Shown here: positions 43,928 through 51,271 of the stretch, piece after piece | How positions within the stretch are numbered: the stretch's first letter is position 1 | Layout: the number at the start of each line of letters is the position of its first letter | NCBI RefSeq assembly: GCF_032586175.1 | Contig: NZ_JAWHTE010000004.1 | Coordinates: 244,818-308,817, forward strand | Reading direction: 5' to 3' | Origin: Ovoidimarina sediminis | Lineage (GTDB): Bacteria > Pseudomonadota > Alphaproteobacteria > Rhodobacterales > Rhodobacteraceae | Length of the DNA stretch: 64,000 bases | The notes under the pieces: generated by a model | Told to the model about the DNA's origin: nothing | Seen by the model: the letters and a program-made list of their open reading frames with translations, nothing else | The model's database searches: none | Made by a program: the position numbers and the translations under genes

Positions 43928-45000
43928 CGCGTGGCGGGGCGTCGCGTAAGCATCGCGGCAAAGCTGAACCACTTGGGCTTCTCGACCGCCGTTGCCGATG
44001 GATGCAGGCTTTCCGAAGGATCGCGGCCCACGACCCGCCGGCTCCTCAGCACGAAGAACTTGCCCCAGCCCCGCCAGCTTCCCGAGGACGGCGCCGTGGG
44101 ATCGGTCGCATATCGTACGCGCCAGTCTTCGGGCAGGGCCAGCCCGCAGCGCACCGCGCGCTCCAGCATCCATGTCAGCGGTATATTGGCCAGGGGCCTC
44201 GCCTCCAGGAACCCGGCCAACTGTCCGCCCACGTCGCCGTGGGTTCCGCGGAACCACACCTGCTCCACATGGCCCGGAAAATCGTCGGGGGTATCCCAAA
44301 GAACCGGCTGAAACGCCTCCCGCGTCTCATCGAGCGCGAGTGCGTGGTATCCGTGCCGGATCGCGGGGCCGAGCGAATGATCGTGAAACTCATGCGCCCT
44401 TTCCGCCCAGCGCCAGACGATCGGCGCGCGGAAGCCCAGCGCCTTCACCGTGTCCCAGACCCCCACCATCTCGATCGGCGCCTCGGCATGGCAGAACCGC
44501 TTCACGAAGGCCTTGTGGGCCGATCCGCAACTCGCCCGCCTGTAGTGGCGGTAGGCGATCTGCACGTTCCGCTCCGTCGCGTGTTCGGCTTTGAGAAGCC
44601 CGACCCGGTCGATCACGCCCGCGAGCGAACGCACCGCATAGGCGCCCCGCGAATAGCCGAACAGGAAGATCCGGTCGCCCGGCCGGTATTGCGAGGCAAG
44701 CTTGCCATAGACCCGGCGGATCTGGCGGTTGATCCCGCGGCCCTCGATGATGTCCAGTGTGTGGCGCCATGTCTGCCACTGGATACCGGCCTCGTAGCGG
44801 ATGGATGTGTTCGGTCCCGCGGCCTCGCACAGAAGCTTGAAGGTGATGCCCGCGTTGGTTTCGTGGCCCTCGTCAAGCTGCGACATGGTTCCGTCGATGA
44901 TGATCACATGGTCGCGCGGGCCACGCACCGGGCGTGCCGGGCTTTGCTCGGCCCGGCCGAACCGGGACAGGACCCGGCGAAGTGCATGCATCATCGACAT
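43924..45000 (-). CDS. DUF2235 alpha/beta hydrolase-like protein
   Basis: 358 residues. DUF2235 signatures are IIIDGTMSQLDEG, the nucleophile elbow GYSRGAYAVRSLAG with Ser117, MVGVWDTVKALG, and FRGTHGDVGG. The family includes type VI secretion phospholipase effectors and uncharacterised stand-alone hydrolases. No VgrG, PAAR or immunity gene is next to it, and there is no signal peptide, so a housekeeping cytoplasmic role is more likely. Substrate unknown. Confidence 0.88.
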   Translation of the reverse strand: MSMMHALRRVLSRFGRAEQSPARPVRGPRDHVIIIDGTMSQLDEGHETNAGITFKLLCEAAGPNTSIRYEAGIQWQTWRHTLDIIEGRGINRQIRRVYGKLASQYRPGDRIFLFGYSRGAYAVRSLAGVIDRVGLLKAEHATERNVQIAYRHYRRASCGSAHKAFVKRFCHAEAPIEMVGVWDTVKALGFRAPIVWRWAERAHEFHDHSLGPAIRHGYHALALDETREAFQPVLWDTPDDFPGHVEQVWFRGTHGDVGGQLAGFLEARPLANIPLTWMLERAVRCGLALPEDWRVRYATDPTAPSSGSWRGWGKFFVLRSRRVVGRDPSESLHPSATAVEKPKWFSFAAMLTRRPATR

Positions 45001-45101
45001 GGGGGCTCCCTATCGCGAAAGCCTTTCATAACCATGACTATGCGGTGCGCGGGGCCCTTTCGCCAAGGCCACGCGCTCTCAATTCACTGTCACAATCTGT
45101 G

Positions 45102-46241
45102 TCAGCTTCTGTGATCGACCGTAACAAAGTCGAACGCGCCATAGCCGTTGAAGCGCGTCATGGTCGCGGTCGAATAAGCGCCCATCCCGTCGAACAGGAT
45201 GTAATCCTCTTCGGCGATTGTCTCGGGAAGCGAAACAGTTCCCTTGATCATGTCGAGACTGTCGCAGGTCGGGCCGAAAACGATCGCATCGAACCGGAGG
45301 CCCTCGCGCAGACTGCCATCGGGGGCGAAGACGGCCAGACGGTCGACCGAGCCGATAAGGCCTGCTTCCGCCATCCCGCCATAGATCCCGTCGTTGAGAA
45401 ACAGCGTGCCGTTCGGACGCCGCGCTTTCACGCGGGCGCACAGCGCAAAGGCCTCGGCCACCATCGCGCGCCCGGGCTCGCAGACAAGCGCGGGCATCGC
45501 CTCGCCGAACGCGGCCCGCACGGCACGCGCGATCTCGTCGAAGATCCCCTCAAGCTCGGGCGCCACGCCGTTCCGATGTGCGGGGAAACCGCCGCCCACG
45601 TTCAGCCGGTGCAGGCGCACGTCCGCCTCCTCTGCCACCGCCGCGCAGCGCGAGATATAGGCCGTCCAGGCCTCCGCATCCTCGCATTGCGTGCCCGGAT
45701 GGAAGGTCATCGAGGGGGTGAAGCCAAGCGCCACGGCCCGCTTCAGAAGGGCGGCTGCGAGTGCCGGCTCCGCTCCGAACTTCGAACCGAAATCGTAATA
45801 CCCGCCCTTCACCGGCAGCTTCAGCCGCACCGAGATCTCGGTGCCCTCCGCCGGCACGACCGAGGCAAGCTTCTCAAGCTCGCCCATGTCGTCGATGGAA
45901 TAGGAGCGGATGCCGAACCCCGCCGCGGCCCGGATCTCGGACATCGAGCGCACGGGGTTGTTGTAATGCATCACGGCCCTGGGGCTCACGCTCCGCACCT
46001 TCAGCATCTCGTCGGGCGATGCCACATCGAAGGTCGTCAGCCCGGCGGCCACCAGGTTTTCGACCACCGCCGTGTTGTCATTCGCCTTGACCGCATAGGT
46101 CACAAGCCCCGGAAAACCCTTCTGAAACCGCCTTGCCGTAGCCTGCAGACGCGCGGGCAGGAAATACAGCACCGGGTGGTCCGGCTGCGCGGTGCGCAGA
46201 TGGGACGGAACGTCGGGCCAGACGGCAGGATGGCGGCTCAT
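45102..46241 (-). CDS. PLP-dependent decarboxylase, ornithine/lysine decarboxylase type (fold III)
   Basis: 379 residues, alanine-racemase-like fold. The PLP lysine is Lys52 in TYAVKAND. Further motifs are RLNVGGGFPA, CEPGRAMVAEA and the active-site cysteine region FGPTCDSLD. It decarboxylates ornithine (or lysine) to putrescine (or cadaverine). The size and VKAND/GPTCDSLD pattern match ornithine decarboxylases of alphaproteobacteria. An Lrp family regulator is encoded divergently 84 bp away. Confidence 0.92.
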   Translation of the reverse strand: MSRHPAVWPDVPSHLRTAQPDHPVLYFLPARLQATARRFQKGFPGLVTYAVKANDNTAVVENLVAAGLTTFDVASPDEMLKVRSVSPRAVMHYNNPVRSMSEIRAAAGFGIRSYSIDDMGELEKLASVVPAEGTEISVRLKLPVKGGYYDFGSKFGAEPALAAALLKRAVALGFTPSMTFHPGTQCEDAEAWTAYISRCAAVAEEADVRLHRLNVGGGFPAHRNGVAPELEGIFDEIARAVRAAFGEAMPALVCEPGRAMVAEAFALCARVKARRPNGTLFLNDGIYGGMAEAGLIGSVDRLAVFAPDGSLREGLRFDAIVFGPTCDSLDMIKGTVSLPETIAEEDYILFDGMGAYSTATMTRFNGYGAFDFVTVDHRS

Positions 46242-46325
46242 ATGCAGGGTATCCTCTGGTAAGGTCTTGCCTCCCCATGATCGGTCGGGACCGCGCTGAA
46301 TTCGTCTGGAATATCGCCGATTTCA

Positions 46326-46796
46326 ATGGCAATGTCAGTCAAAATGACGATAAGACCGGTCAAAATGGATGATCTCGACCGACAGATGCTCAATCTCCTC
46401 GCCACGAACGCCCGCATCCCGGTCGCGACGATGGCCAAGAAGCTCGGGGTGGCCCGTTCCACCGTCCAGGCCCGGCTCGAACGGCTCGAAGTTTCGGGCA
46501 CGATCGCGGGCTATACGCTCCGCCTCGGCGATGCGGCGCGGGCCCAGCGGGTCCACGCCACCGTCCTTCTGACCATCGAACCCCGTAGCACGCCCCAGGT
46601 GCTCTCTCGCCTGAAATCCTTGCCGGAAGTCATCCAGGTTCACACGACAACCGGCAGGTTCGATCTGATCATCGCGCTCGCAACCCGCACGACGGAGGAT
46701 CTCGATACGATCCTCGACACCATTGGCATGATCCCGGGGGTGCGCAGCTCCGAAAGCCTGATCCACCTCTCGACGAAGATCGATCGCGGCATCTGA
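46326..46796 (+). CDS. Lrp/AsnC family transcriptional regulator
   Basis: Up to 156 residues. Helix-turn-helix MDDLDRQMLNLLATNARIPVATMAKKLGVARSTVQARLERLE, then a RAM effector domain (VHATVLLTIEPRSTPQVLSRL, VHTTTGRFDLIIALAT). Internal starts at 46344 and 46365 are possible; 46365 gives the usual family N-terminus, and no start has a clear ribosome binding site. It is divergent from the ornithine decarboxylase-type gene, which it probably regulates in response to an amino acid. Confidence 0.9.
   Translation: MAMSVKMTIRPVKMDDLDRQMLNLLATNARIPVATMAKKLGVARSTVQARLERLEVSGTIAGYTLRLGDAARAQRVHATVLLTIEPRSTPQVLSRLKSLPEVIQVHTTTGRFDLIIALATRTTEDLDTILDTIGMIPGVRSSESLIHLSTKIDRGI
46338..46367 (+). repeat. Direct repeat GTCAAAATG at 21-bp spacing near the Lrp start
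   Basis: GTCAAAATG occurs at 46338-46346 and 46359-46367, exactly 21 bp apart, so both copies face the same side of the helix. If translation starts at 46365, they could be an autoregulatory site. Confidence 0.35.
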
Positions 46797-46806
46797 AAGG
46801 GCTCTG

Positions 46807-47568
46807 CTAGCGCGCGGTCTCCGTGTCCTCGCGCCACGACATCCACGCCGCCGCGAGGCTCGCCACCACGCCAATCCCCGCAAGGGCCGTCAGCCCCGGC
46901 GCCGCCGCGCCGTTCTTTACGGCAACGGCCAGAAGCGCCCATGCCAGCGCCAGCCCGTAAAGCGGCGCACCCGGCAGGGCCCGCTGCACGGCTAGCCCGG
47001 TGGCCAGCGCCAGGGTCAGCGCCGCCCAGGCCCATCCGGTGGCCCCCATCGCCACGCCGTATCCCGCGCCCAGAAGCGCAAGCGACACGAAGGATGCCGC
47101 CGTCAGCCAGCCCGCATAGAGCGCAAGCGGTGCCCGCAGCCACCAGTGATCGCCAAGCGGCGAACGGGCAAGCGCCAGAAGCGCGCCCCCCAGCATCCCC
47201 CAGATCATCACCGTGGCCCAGATTGGGCTCACCATCGCGACGGATATCCATGGCGTTCCCAGAACGAGGCTCAGGATCAGCGGCACCCGCACCTTGTCCC
47301 AGTTCGCATCCTCCGCCCGTCTGAAAAGGCCGAAGCCCGCCGATACGATCAGCCACAGATAGATCGGCCCCCAGATCGAGAAAGCGTATCCCGCAGGCTG
47401 CACCGGCGGGTCGATCTGCGGAATGGGATAGCGGTTCGGATCGAACCCGCCGAACCCCGACGTCCAGAACGGGGCGGATGCGAAGGCAACGGCCGCGCAC
47501 AGTGTCAGGATCGCCTTCATGCGGCGGGTGTCGGTGGTTCGGGACGTTTCGGTAAGCCTGTCGGTCAT
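46807..47568 (-). CDS. TspO/MBR-related tryptophan-rich membrane protein
   Basis: About 253 residues with six to seven hydrophobic segments. QPAGYAFSIWGPIYLWLIVSAGF recalls the conserved WxPIY region of TspO-like proteins. Tryptophans are frequent at membrane borders. TspO proteins bind tetrapyrroles and modulate stress and pigment genes; whether this distant relative does so is unknown. Start uncertain: ATG 47568 (AAGAG upstream) is chosen, ATG 47520 before KAILTLCAAVAFA is the alternative. Confidence 0.75.
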   Translation of the reverse strand: MTDRLTETSRTTDTRRMKAILTLCAAVAFASAPFWTSGFGGFDPNRYPIPQIDPPVQPAGYAFSIWGPIYLWLIVSAGFGLFRRAEDANWDKVRVPLILSLVLGTPWISVAMVSPIWATVMIWGMLGGALLALARSPLGDHWWLRAPLALYAGWLTAASFVSLALLGAGYGVAMGATGWAWAALTLALATGLAVQRALPGAPLYGLALAWALLAVAVKNGAAAPGLTALAGIGVVASLAAAWMSWREDTETAR

Positions 47569-47662
47569 GCTCTTTGAACATAGATCCGCCACTTGCGGTT
47601 CCAACTCCCCTGGTCACTTGGACGCGGGGTAGCGCAACACTATCTTTACCTTAGGGAATCGA

Positions 47663-47680
47663 GGGGGCGCGCGCGCCCCC
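47663..47680. repeat. 18-bp GC palindrome in the leader of the second desaturase gene
   Basis: GGGGGCGCGCGCGCCCCC is perfectly symmetric and ends 29 bp before the desaturase start. It would form a very stable RNA hairpin in the leader. Confidence 0.6.
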
Positions 47681-47709
47681 GGACAGGCTTCGACGAACGG
47701 GGGACCCAG

Positions 47710-48708
47710 ATGAGCCGGATCAAGGACGCCTCACTTGCCTATTGCGGGAAGGACGACCGGATTGCAGCGGCGAGTTACTTCGGAACCTACGCGGTTTTCT
47801 TCGCCACGCTGATCGGCGCGACGCTCCTCTGGGGCAACTGGCTCGCCATGGCACCCCTCGTGATCATCTGCGCCTTCGCCGGCGTCCGGCTCTACGTATT
47901 GCAGCACGACACGGGCCACTTCTCCCTGTTTTCCACGCGCTGGGGCAACATCTGGGCCGGCTACGGCCTTTCGATCGTGACGCTCACGCCGTTCCGCGCG
48001 ATGCAGTACAATCACAACCTCCACCACGCGAACGTGGGCAACCTCGACAACCGCGAAACGGGCGAAGTGCACACCATGACGCTGCGCGAGTGGGAAGAGG
48101 CACCGTGGCACACGCGCCTCTGGTACCGGCTCTATCGCAACCCCCTGATCATGATCCCGGTGGGCGGGCTCTGGACGTATTTCATCCGCTACCGCTGGCC
48201 CAAGAACGCGGCCCATGTCGGATGGAAGGGCCTTCTCGCCCATAACCTGATGGTTCTGGCCTTCTTCGCGGCGATGTATCTCGCGTTCGGGCTTTCGGGC
48301 CTCCTGACCCTTTTCATCACCGCGGTCGTCTCCACCTGGATCGGAGTGTTTCTCGTCTATCTCCAGCACAATTTCGAAGACACCCACTGGGCGCACCGCG
48401 ACGACCTCGATTTCGAGACGGCGGTGATCCAGGGCTCCTCGGCCCTCGATCTCGGCTGGTGGTGGGATCTGGGCACCGGCAACATCGCCTATCACGACAT
48501 CCACCACCTGAACCCGCGGATTCCCTCCTACCGTCTGCGCCAGTGTCACAAGGCGCTCCGCGATCAGGGGATCCTGTCGCCGGAGGTGATCCGCTGGCCC
48601 GAGGCGCTTCGGAGCTTCACACTGAAGCTCTGGGACGAGGACGCGCAGAAACTGGTGCCCTTTCCGAAAATCCGCGCCCCGCGCGAAGCAGCGATCCCGG
48701 CGGAATAA
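47710..48708 (+). CDS. Fatty acid desaturase (DesA-like)
   Basis: 332 residues. Histidine boxes HDTGH (YVLQHDTGHFSLF), HNLHH (QYNHNLHHANVG) and HDIHH (IAYHDIHHLNPRIP) mark an acyl-lipid desaturase, and membrane helices lie between them. HHLNPRIPSYRL is typical of the delta-12/omega-6 group. The ATG is preceded by GGGGGAC. It differs clearly from the other desaturase at 35.5-36.4 kb. Confidence 0.9.
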   Translation: MSRIKDASLAYCGKDDRIAAASYFGTYAVFFATLIGATLLWGNWLAMAPLVIICAFAGVRLYVLQHDTGHFSLFSTRWGNIWAGYGLSIVTLTPFRAMQYNHNLHHANVGNLDNRETGEVHTMTLREWEEAPWHTRLWYRLYRNPLIMIPVGGLWTYFIRYRWPKNAAHVGWKGLLAHNLMVLAFFAAMYLAFGLSGLLTLFITAVVSTWIGVFLVYLQHNFEDTHWAHRDDLDFETAVIQGSSALDLGWWWDLGTGNIAYHDIHHLNPRIPSYRLRQCHKALRDQGILSPEVIRWPEALRSFTLKLWDEDAQKLVPFPKIRAPREAAIPAE

Positions 48709-48781
48709 CCGCCCGAAACAAGGCCCGCAGGGCCGCCGCCCCACGGGCATGCGCTGCCTGCCCGGCTCTGACGCCGCGGCC

Positions 48782-49411
48782 TCAGTAAAGCCGCGTCTCC
48801 CTGTCCCGGTCGTGATTGCCCTGCACCTGGTCCAGCGTCTCGTCGGTCTCCACCGTGCTCTTCACCCACTCCGCCAGCGTCGGCGCGCTCCGCCGCTCGG
48901 GCCAGCTCTCCGGTGCCCAGAGCCTCGAGCGCACCGTCGATTTCGAGCAGTGCATGAACACCTGCTCCACCTCCACGACCAGCACCAGATCGGGCAGCCT
49001 GCCCTTCACCGAGTGGCGCGCGCGCAGGGGTTCGTCCCGCGCGATCCGGCCCGTTCCGGCGATGCGAAGCGTCTCGGTATGCCCCGGAACCAGGAAGATC
49101 AGGCCAACACGCGGATCGGTCATCAGGTTCTCGAACGTGTCCAGCCGGTGATTGCCCAGCCGGTCGGGGATGATCAGCGTCCGGTCGTCATGAACCTCCA
49201 CGAACCCCGGCGCATCGCCTTTGGGAGAGATGCTTTGCCGCCTACCGACCCCGGCCGACGAAATCAGCACATAGGGCGACTGCGCAATGAACGCCTCGGC
49301 CACAGCGTTGATGCTGTCATGGTCCTTCTTGCTCGCATTCCCCGTCCATTCGGGCAGGATGTCGCGCAGCGCCTCCGGCGTGTCGACCGGTTCCGATATC
49401 GTCAAGGCCAC
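48782..49411 (-). CDS. Pyridoxamine 5'-phosphate oxidase family (FMN-binding split barrel) protein
   Basis: 209 residues matching the MSMEG_1061-type PPOX group: SPYVLISSAGVGRRQSISPKGDAPGFV, IPDRLGNHRLDTFENLMTDPRVGLIFLVPG and LRIAGTGRIARD. It probably binds FMN or F420-like flavin and reduces a small substrate, or serves in detoxification. Cytoplasmic. Confidence 0.88.
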   Translation of the reverse strand: MALTISEPVDTPEALRDILPEWTGNASKKDHDSINAVAEAFIAQSPYVLISSAGVGRRQSISPKGDAPGFVEVHDDRTLIIPDRLGNHRLDTFENLMTDPRVGLIFLVPGHTETLRIAGTGRIARDEPLRARHSVKGRLPDLVLVVEVEQVFMHCSKSTVRSRLWAPESWPERRSAPTLAEWVKSTVETDETLDQVQGNHDRDRETRLY

Positions 49412-49481
49412 GGGGGCTGTCCCTCCTTATTCCACGGTTTCAGTTCACGAAACCACAGACTCGGCCGGGCACAAAGTGAAA

Positions 49482-49502
49482 GGGCGGCCCTTGGAGCCGC
49501 CC
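49482..49502 (-). terminator. Terminator of tig
   Basis: On the minus strand GGGCGGC-TCCAAGG-GCCGCCC followed by TTTCACTTTG, 26 bp after the trigger factor stop. Confidence 0.75.
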
Positions 49503-49527
49503 CACAATCCTCACATGACCTGAAAGA

Positions 49528-50859
49528 TCACTCTTCTTCGAGCGCCTCGATCGCTTCTTCAAGCTTCTTCTTCGAGACCTTCTTTTCCTTCACCTCGGCA
49601 AGTTCGAAGACGTAATCGATAACCTTGTCTTCGAAGATCGGCGCCTGGATCTGCTGGCGCATCTGCGGGTTCTGCTGGACAAACTCGAAGAACTGCCGCT
49701 CCTGGCCCGGGTACTGCCGCGCCTGGGTCATGACGGCCTGCGTCATCTCGGCATCGGTGACCTCGATCTTGTTCTTGCGGCCGAGTTCGGCCAGCAGAAG
49801 GCCAAGGCGCACCCGGCGCTCGGCAAGCTTCTGGTGTTCGTCGGTCGGCACGACCTCTTCGTGATCGTGGCCTTCGACCTCCGGATTTTCCTCGTGCCAA
49901 AGCTGGTGGGCGATCTGCTTGGCCTCGGTTTCCACAAGCGTCGGGGGCAGATCGAACGAGAACAGCTTGTCGAGTTCGTCAAGCAGCGCCCGCTTCATTA
50001 CCTGACGCGCCGCGCCGCCATATTCCGCCGCCAGACGCTCGCGGATCTGGCCCTTCAGCGACTCCAGATCCTCGGCGCCGTAGCGCTTCGCAAGTTCGTC
50101 GTCGATTTCGGCCTTAGCGGGCGCTTTCACGGCCTTCACGGTGCAGTCGAAGACCGCTTCCTTCCCGGCAAGGTTCGCGGCCTGGTAATCCTCGGGGAAG
50201 CTGACCTTGACCTCGACCTCTTCCTCGGCCTTAGCGCCCACGAGCTGATCCTCGAACCCCGGGATGAAGCTGTTGGAGCCCAGGACCAGCGGGTAATCCT
50301 CCGCGGTGCCGCCGTCGAAGGGTTCGCCGTCGATCTTGCCGACGAAGTCGATCACCACCTGGTCGCCGTCCTTCGCCTTCGATCCCTTGCGCCGGTCTTC
50401 GAAGGACTGGGCGCTCTCGGCGAGGTTGTCGAGCGCCTCGTCCACGGCCTTGTCGTCCGGCTCGGCCACAAGCTTTTCGAGCTTCACACCGGACAGGTCG
50501 GTATCCGGGATCTCCGGAAGCGCCTCGTAGGTCATCGCGACCTCGACGTCGTCGCCCTCCTTCCACTCCTCGTTCGTCATCTTGACGTCGGGCTGGAAGG
50601 CCGGGCGGTCGCCCGTATCCTCGAAATGCTTCGCCATCGCCCCGTCGATCGATTCCTGCATCGCCTCGCCGAGAAGACGCTGGCCGAACTGCTTCTTCAA
50701 AAGCGCCAGCGGCACCTTGCCCTTGCGGAAGCCCTTCATCTCGACCTGGGGCTGCGCCTCGGTCAGCTTTTCGTTGACCTTCGCATCAAGCTCGTCGGCC
50801 GTAACCGTGATCTGGTAGCCGCGTTTCAGACCGTCGTTCAGGGTCTCGGTGACCTGCAT
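49528..50859 (-). CDS. tig: Trigger factor, ribosome-associated chaperone and peptidyl-prolyl isomerase
   Basis: 443 residues. The N-terminal ribosome-binding domain holds the signature GFRKGKVPLALLKKQFG. An FKBP-type isomerase domain follows (about 160-245: GDQVVIDFVGKIDGEPFDGG, FIPGFEDQLVGAKAEEE), then the helical C-terminal chaperone arms, ending in an acidic/lysine tail. ATG 50859 gives the standard MQVTETLNDGLKRGYQITV start. It lies downstream of tRNA-Leu on the same strand. Confidence 0.97.
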   Translation of the reverse strand: MQVTETLNDGLKRGYQITVTADELDAKVNEKLTEAQPQVEMKGFRKGKVPLALLKKQFGQRLLGEAMQESIDGAMAKHFEDTGDRPAFQPDVKMTNEEWKEGDDVEVAMTYEALPEIPDTDLSGVKLEKLVAEPDDKAVDEALDNLAESAQSFEDRRKGSKAKDGDQVVIDFVGKIDGEPFDGGTAEDYPLVLGSNSFIPGFEDQLVGAKAEEEVEVKVSFPEDYQAANLAGKEAVFDCTVKAVKAPAKAEIDDELAKRYGAEDLESLKGQIRERLAAEYGGAARQVMKRALLDELDKLFSFDLPPTLVETEAKQIAHQLWHEENPEVEGHDHEEVVPTDEHQKLAERRVRLGLLLAELGRKNKIEVTDAEMTQAVMTQARQYPGQERQFFEFVQQNPQMRQQIQAPIFEDKVIDYVFELAEVKEKKVSKKKLEEAIEALEEE

Positions 50860-51018
50860 GGGTGTCCTCACATAAAAGGGGGCCCGCCGGATGCGGGGAC
50901 CGTCCGGAAAATCAGGCGCTCTTCTAGGGGGGCTCGGGGCGGGGTGCAAGGTGATTCCCGCGCCCTTCCGGCCCGTTGCGCGAACGCCGCGTTAACCGGC
51001 GCGGTGCGCGCAAAACCG

Positions 51019-51062
51019 GTGTACGCCCTGTGTACGCGCTGTGTACGCCGGGTGTACGCGAC
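51019..51062. repeat. Four tandem 11-bp repeats, GTGTACGCNNN
   Basis: GTGTACGC starts at 51019, 51030, 51041 and 51052, a strict 11-bp period with variable last three bases. The array lies between tRNA-Leu and tig. One helical turn per unit would place four identical contacts on the same DNA face. Confidence 0.8.
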
Positions 51063-51099
51063 GTTATGCCCCGAAAAAGATCGTAACCCTGCCGTGCGG

Positions 51100-51184
51100 T
51101 GGTGCGGGTGGAGGGACTTGAACCCCCACGCCTTGCGGCGCCAGAACCTAAATCTGGTGCGTCTACCAATTTCGCCACACCCGC
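51100..51184 (-). tRNA. tRNA-Leu (anticodon UAG)
   Basis: 85 nt including an encoded CCA. Minus strand: acceptor GCGGGTG pairs with CACCCGC, D-arm GGCGAAATTGGTAGACGC, anticodon stem CCAGA-TTTAGGT-TCTGG with anticodon TAG, long variable arm of a class II tRNA, and T-loop GTTCAAGTC. Confidence 0.95.
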
Positions 51185-51238
51185 ATCCGGGGCGCCGTTT
51201 AGCAAAGGATGCGTGGCGTTGCGAGAAGAGATTTCATG

Positions 51239-51270
51239 CCTCGGGCGGGAGTATTTTCGCCAAAATGAAG
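51239..51270 (+). repeat. Dispersed GGAGTATTT element, copy C
   Basis: GGCGGGAGTATTTTCGCCAA followed by AATGAAG, without an adjoining GGGGGC hairpin. It ends directly at the 3' end of the convergent nnr gene. Confidence 0.6.
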
Positions 51271-51271
51271 A

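Noticed and set aside
43924..45000. Type VI secretion effector island.
   Set aside because: A DUF2235 protein alone, without VgrG, PAAR, Hcp or an immunity gene, does not support this.
50924..51205. Minus-strand open frame of 93 codons over the tRNA-Leu gene (VAKLVDAPDLGSG-like peptide).
   Set aside because: This peptide is the translation of the tRNA itself, a well-known spurious call.
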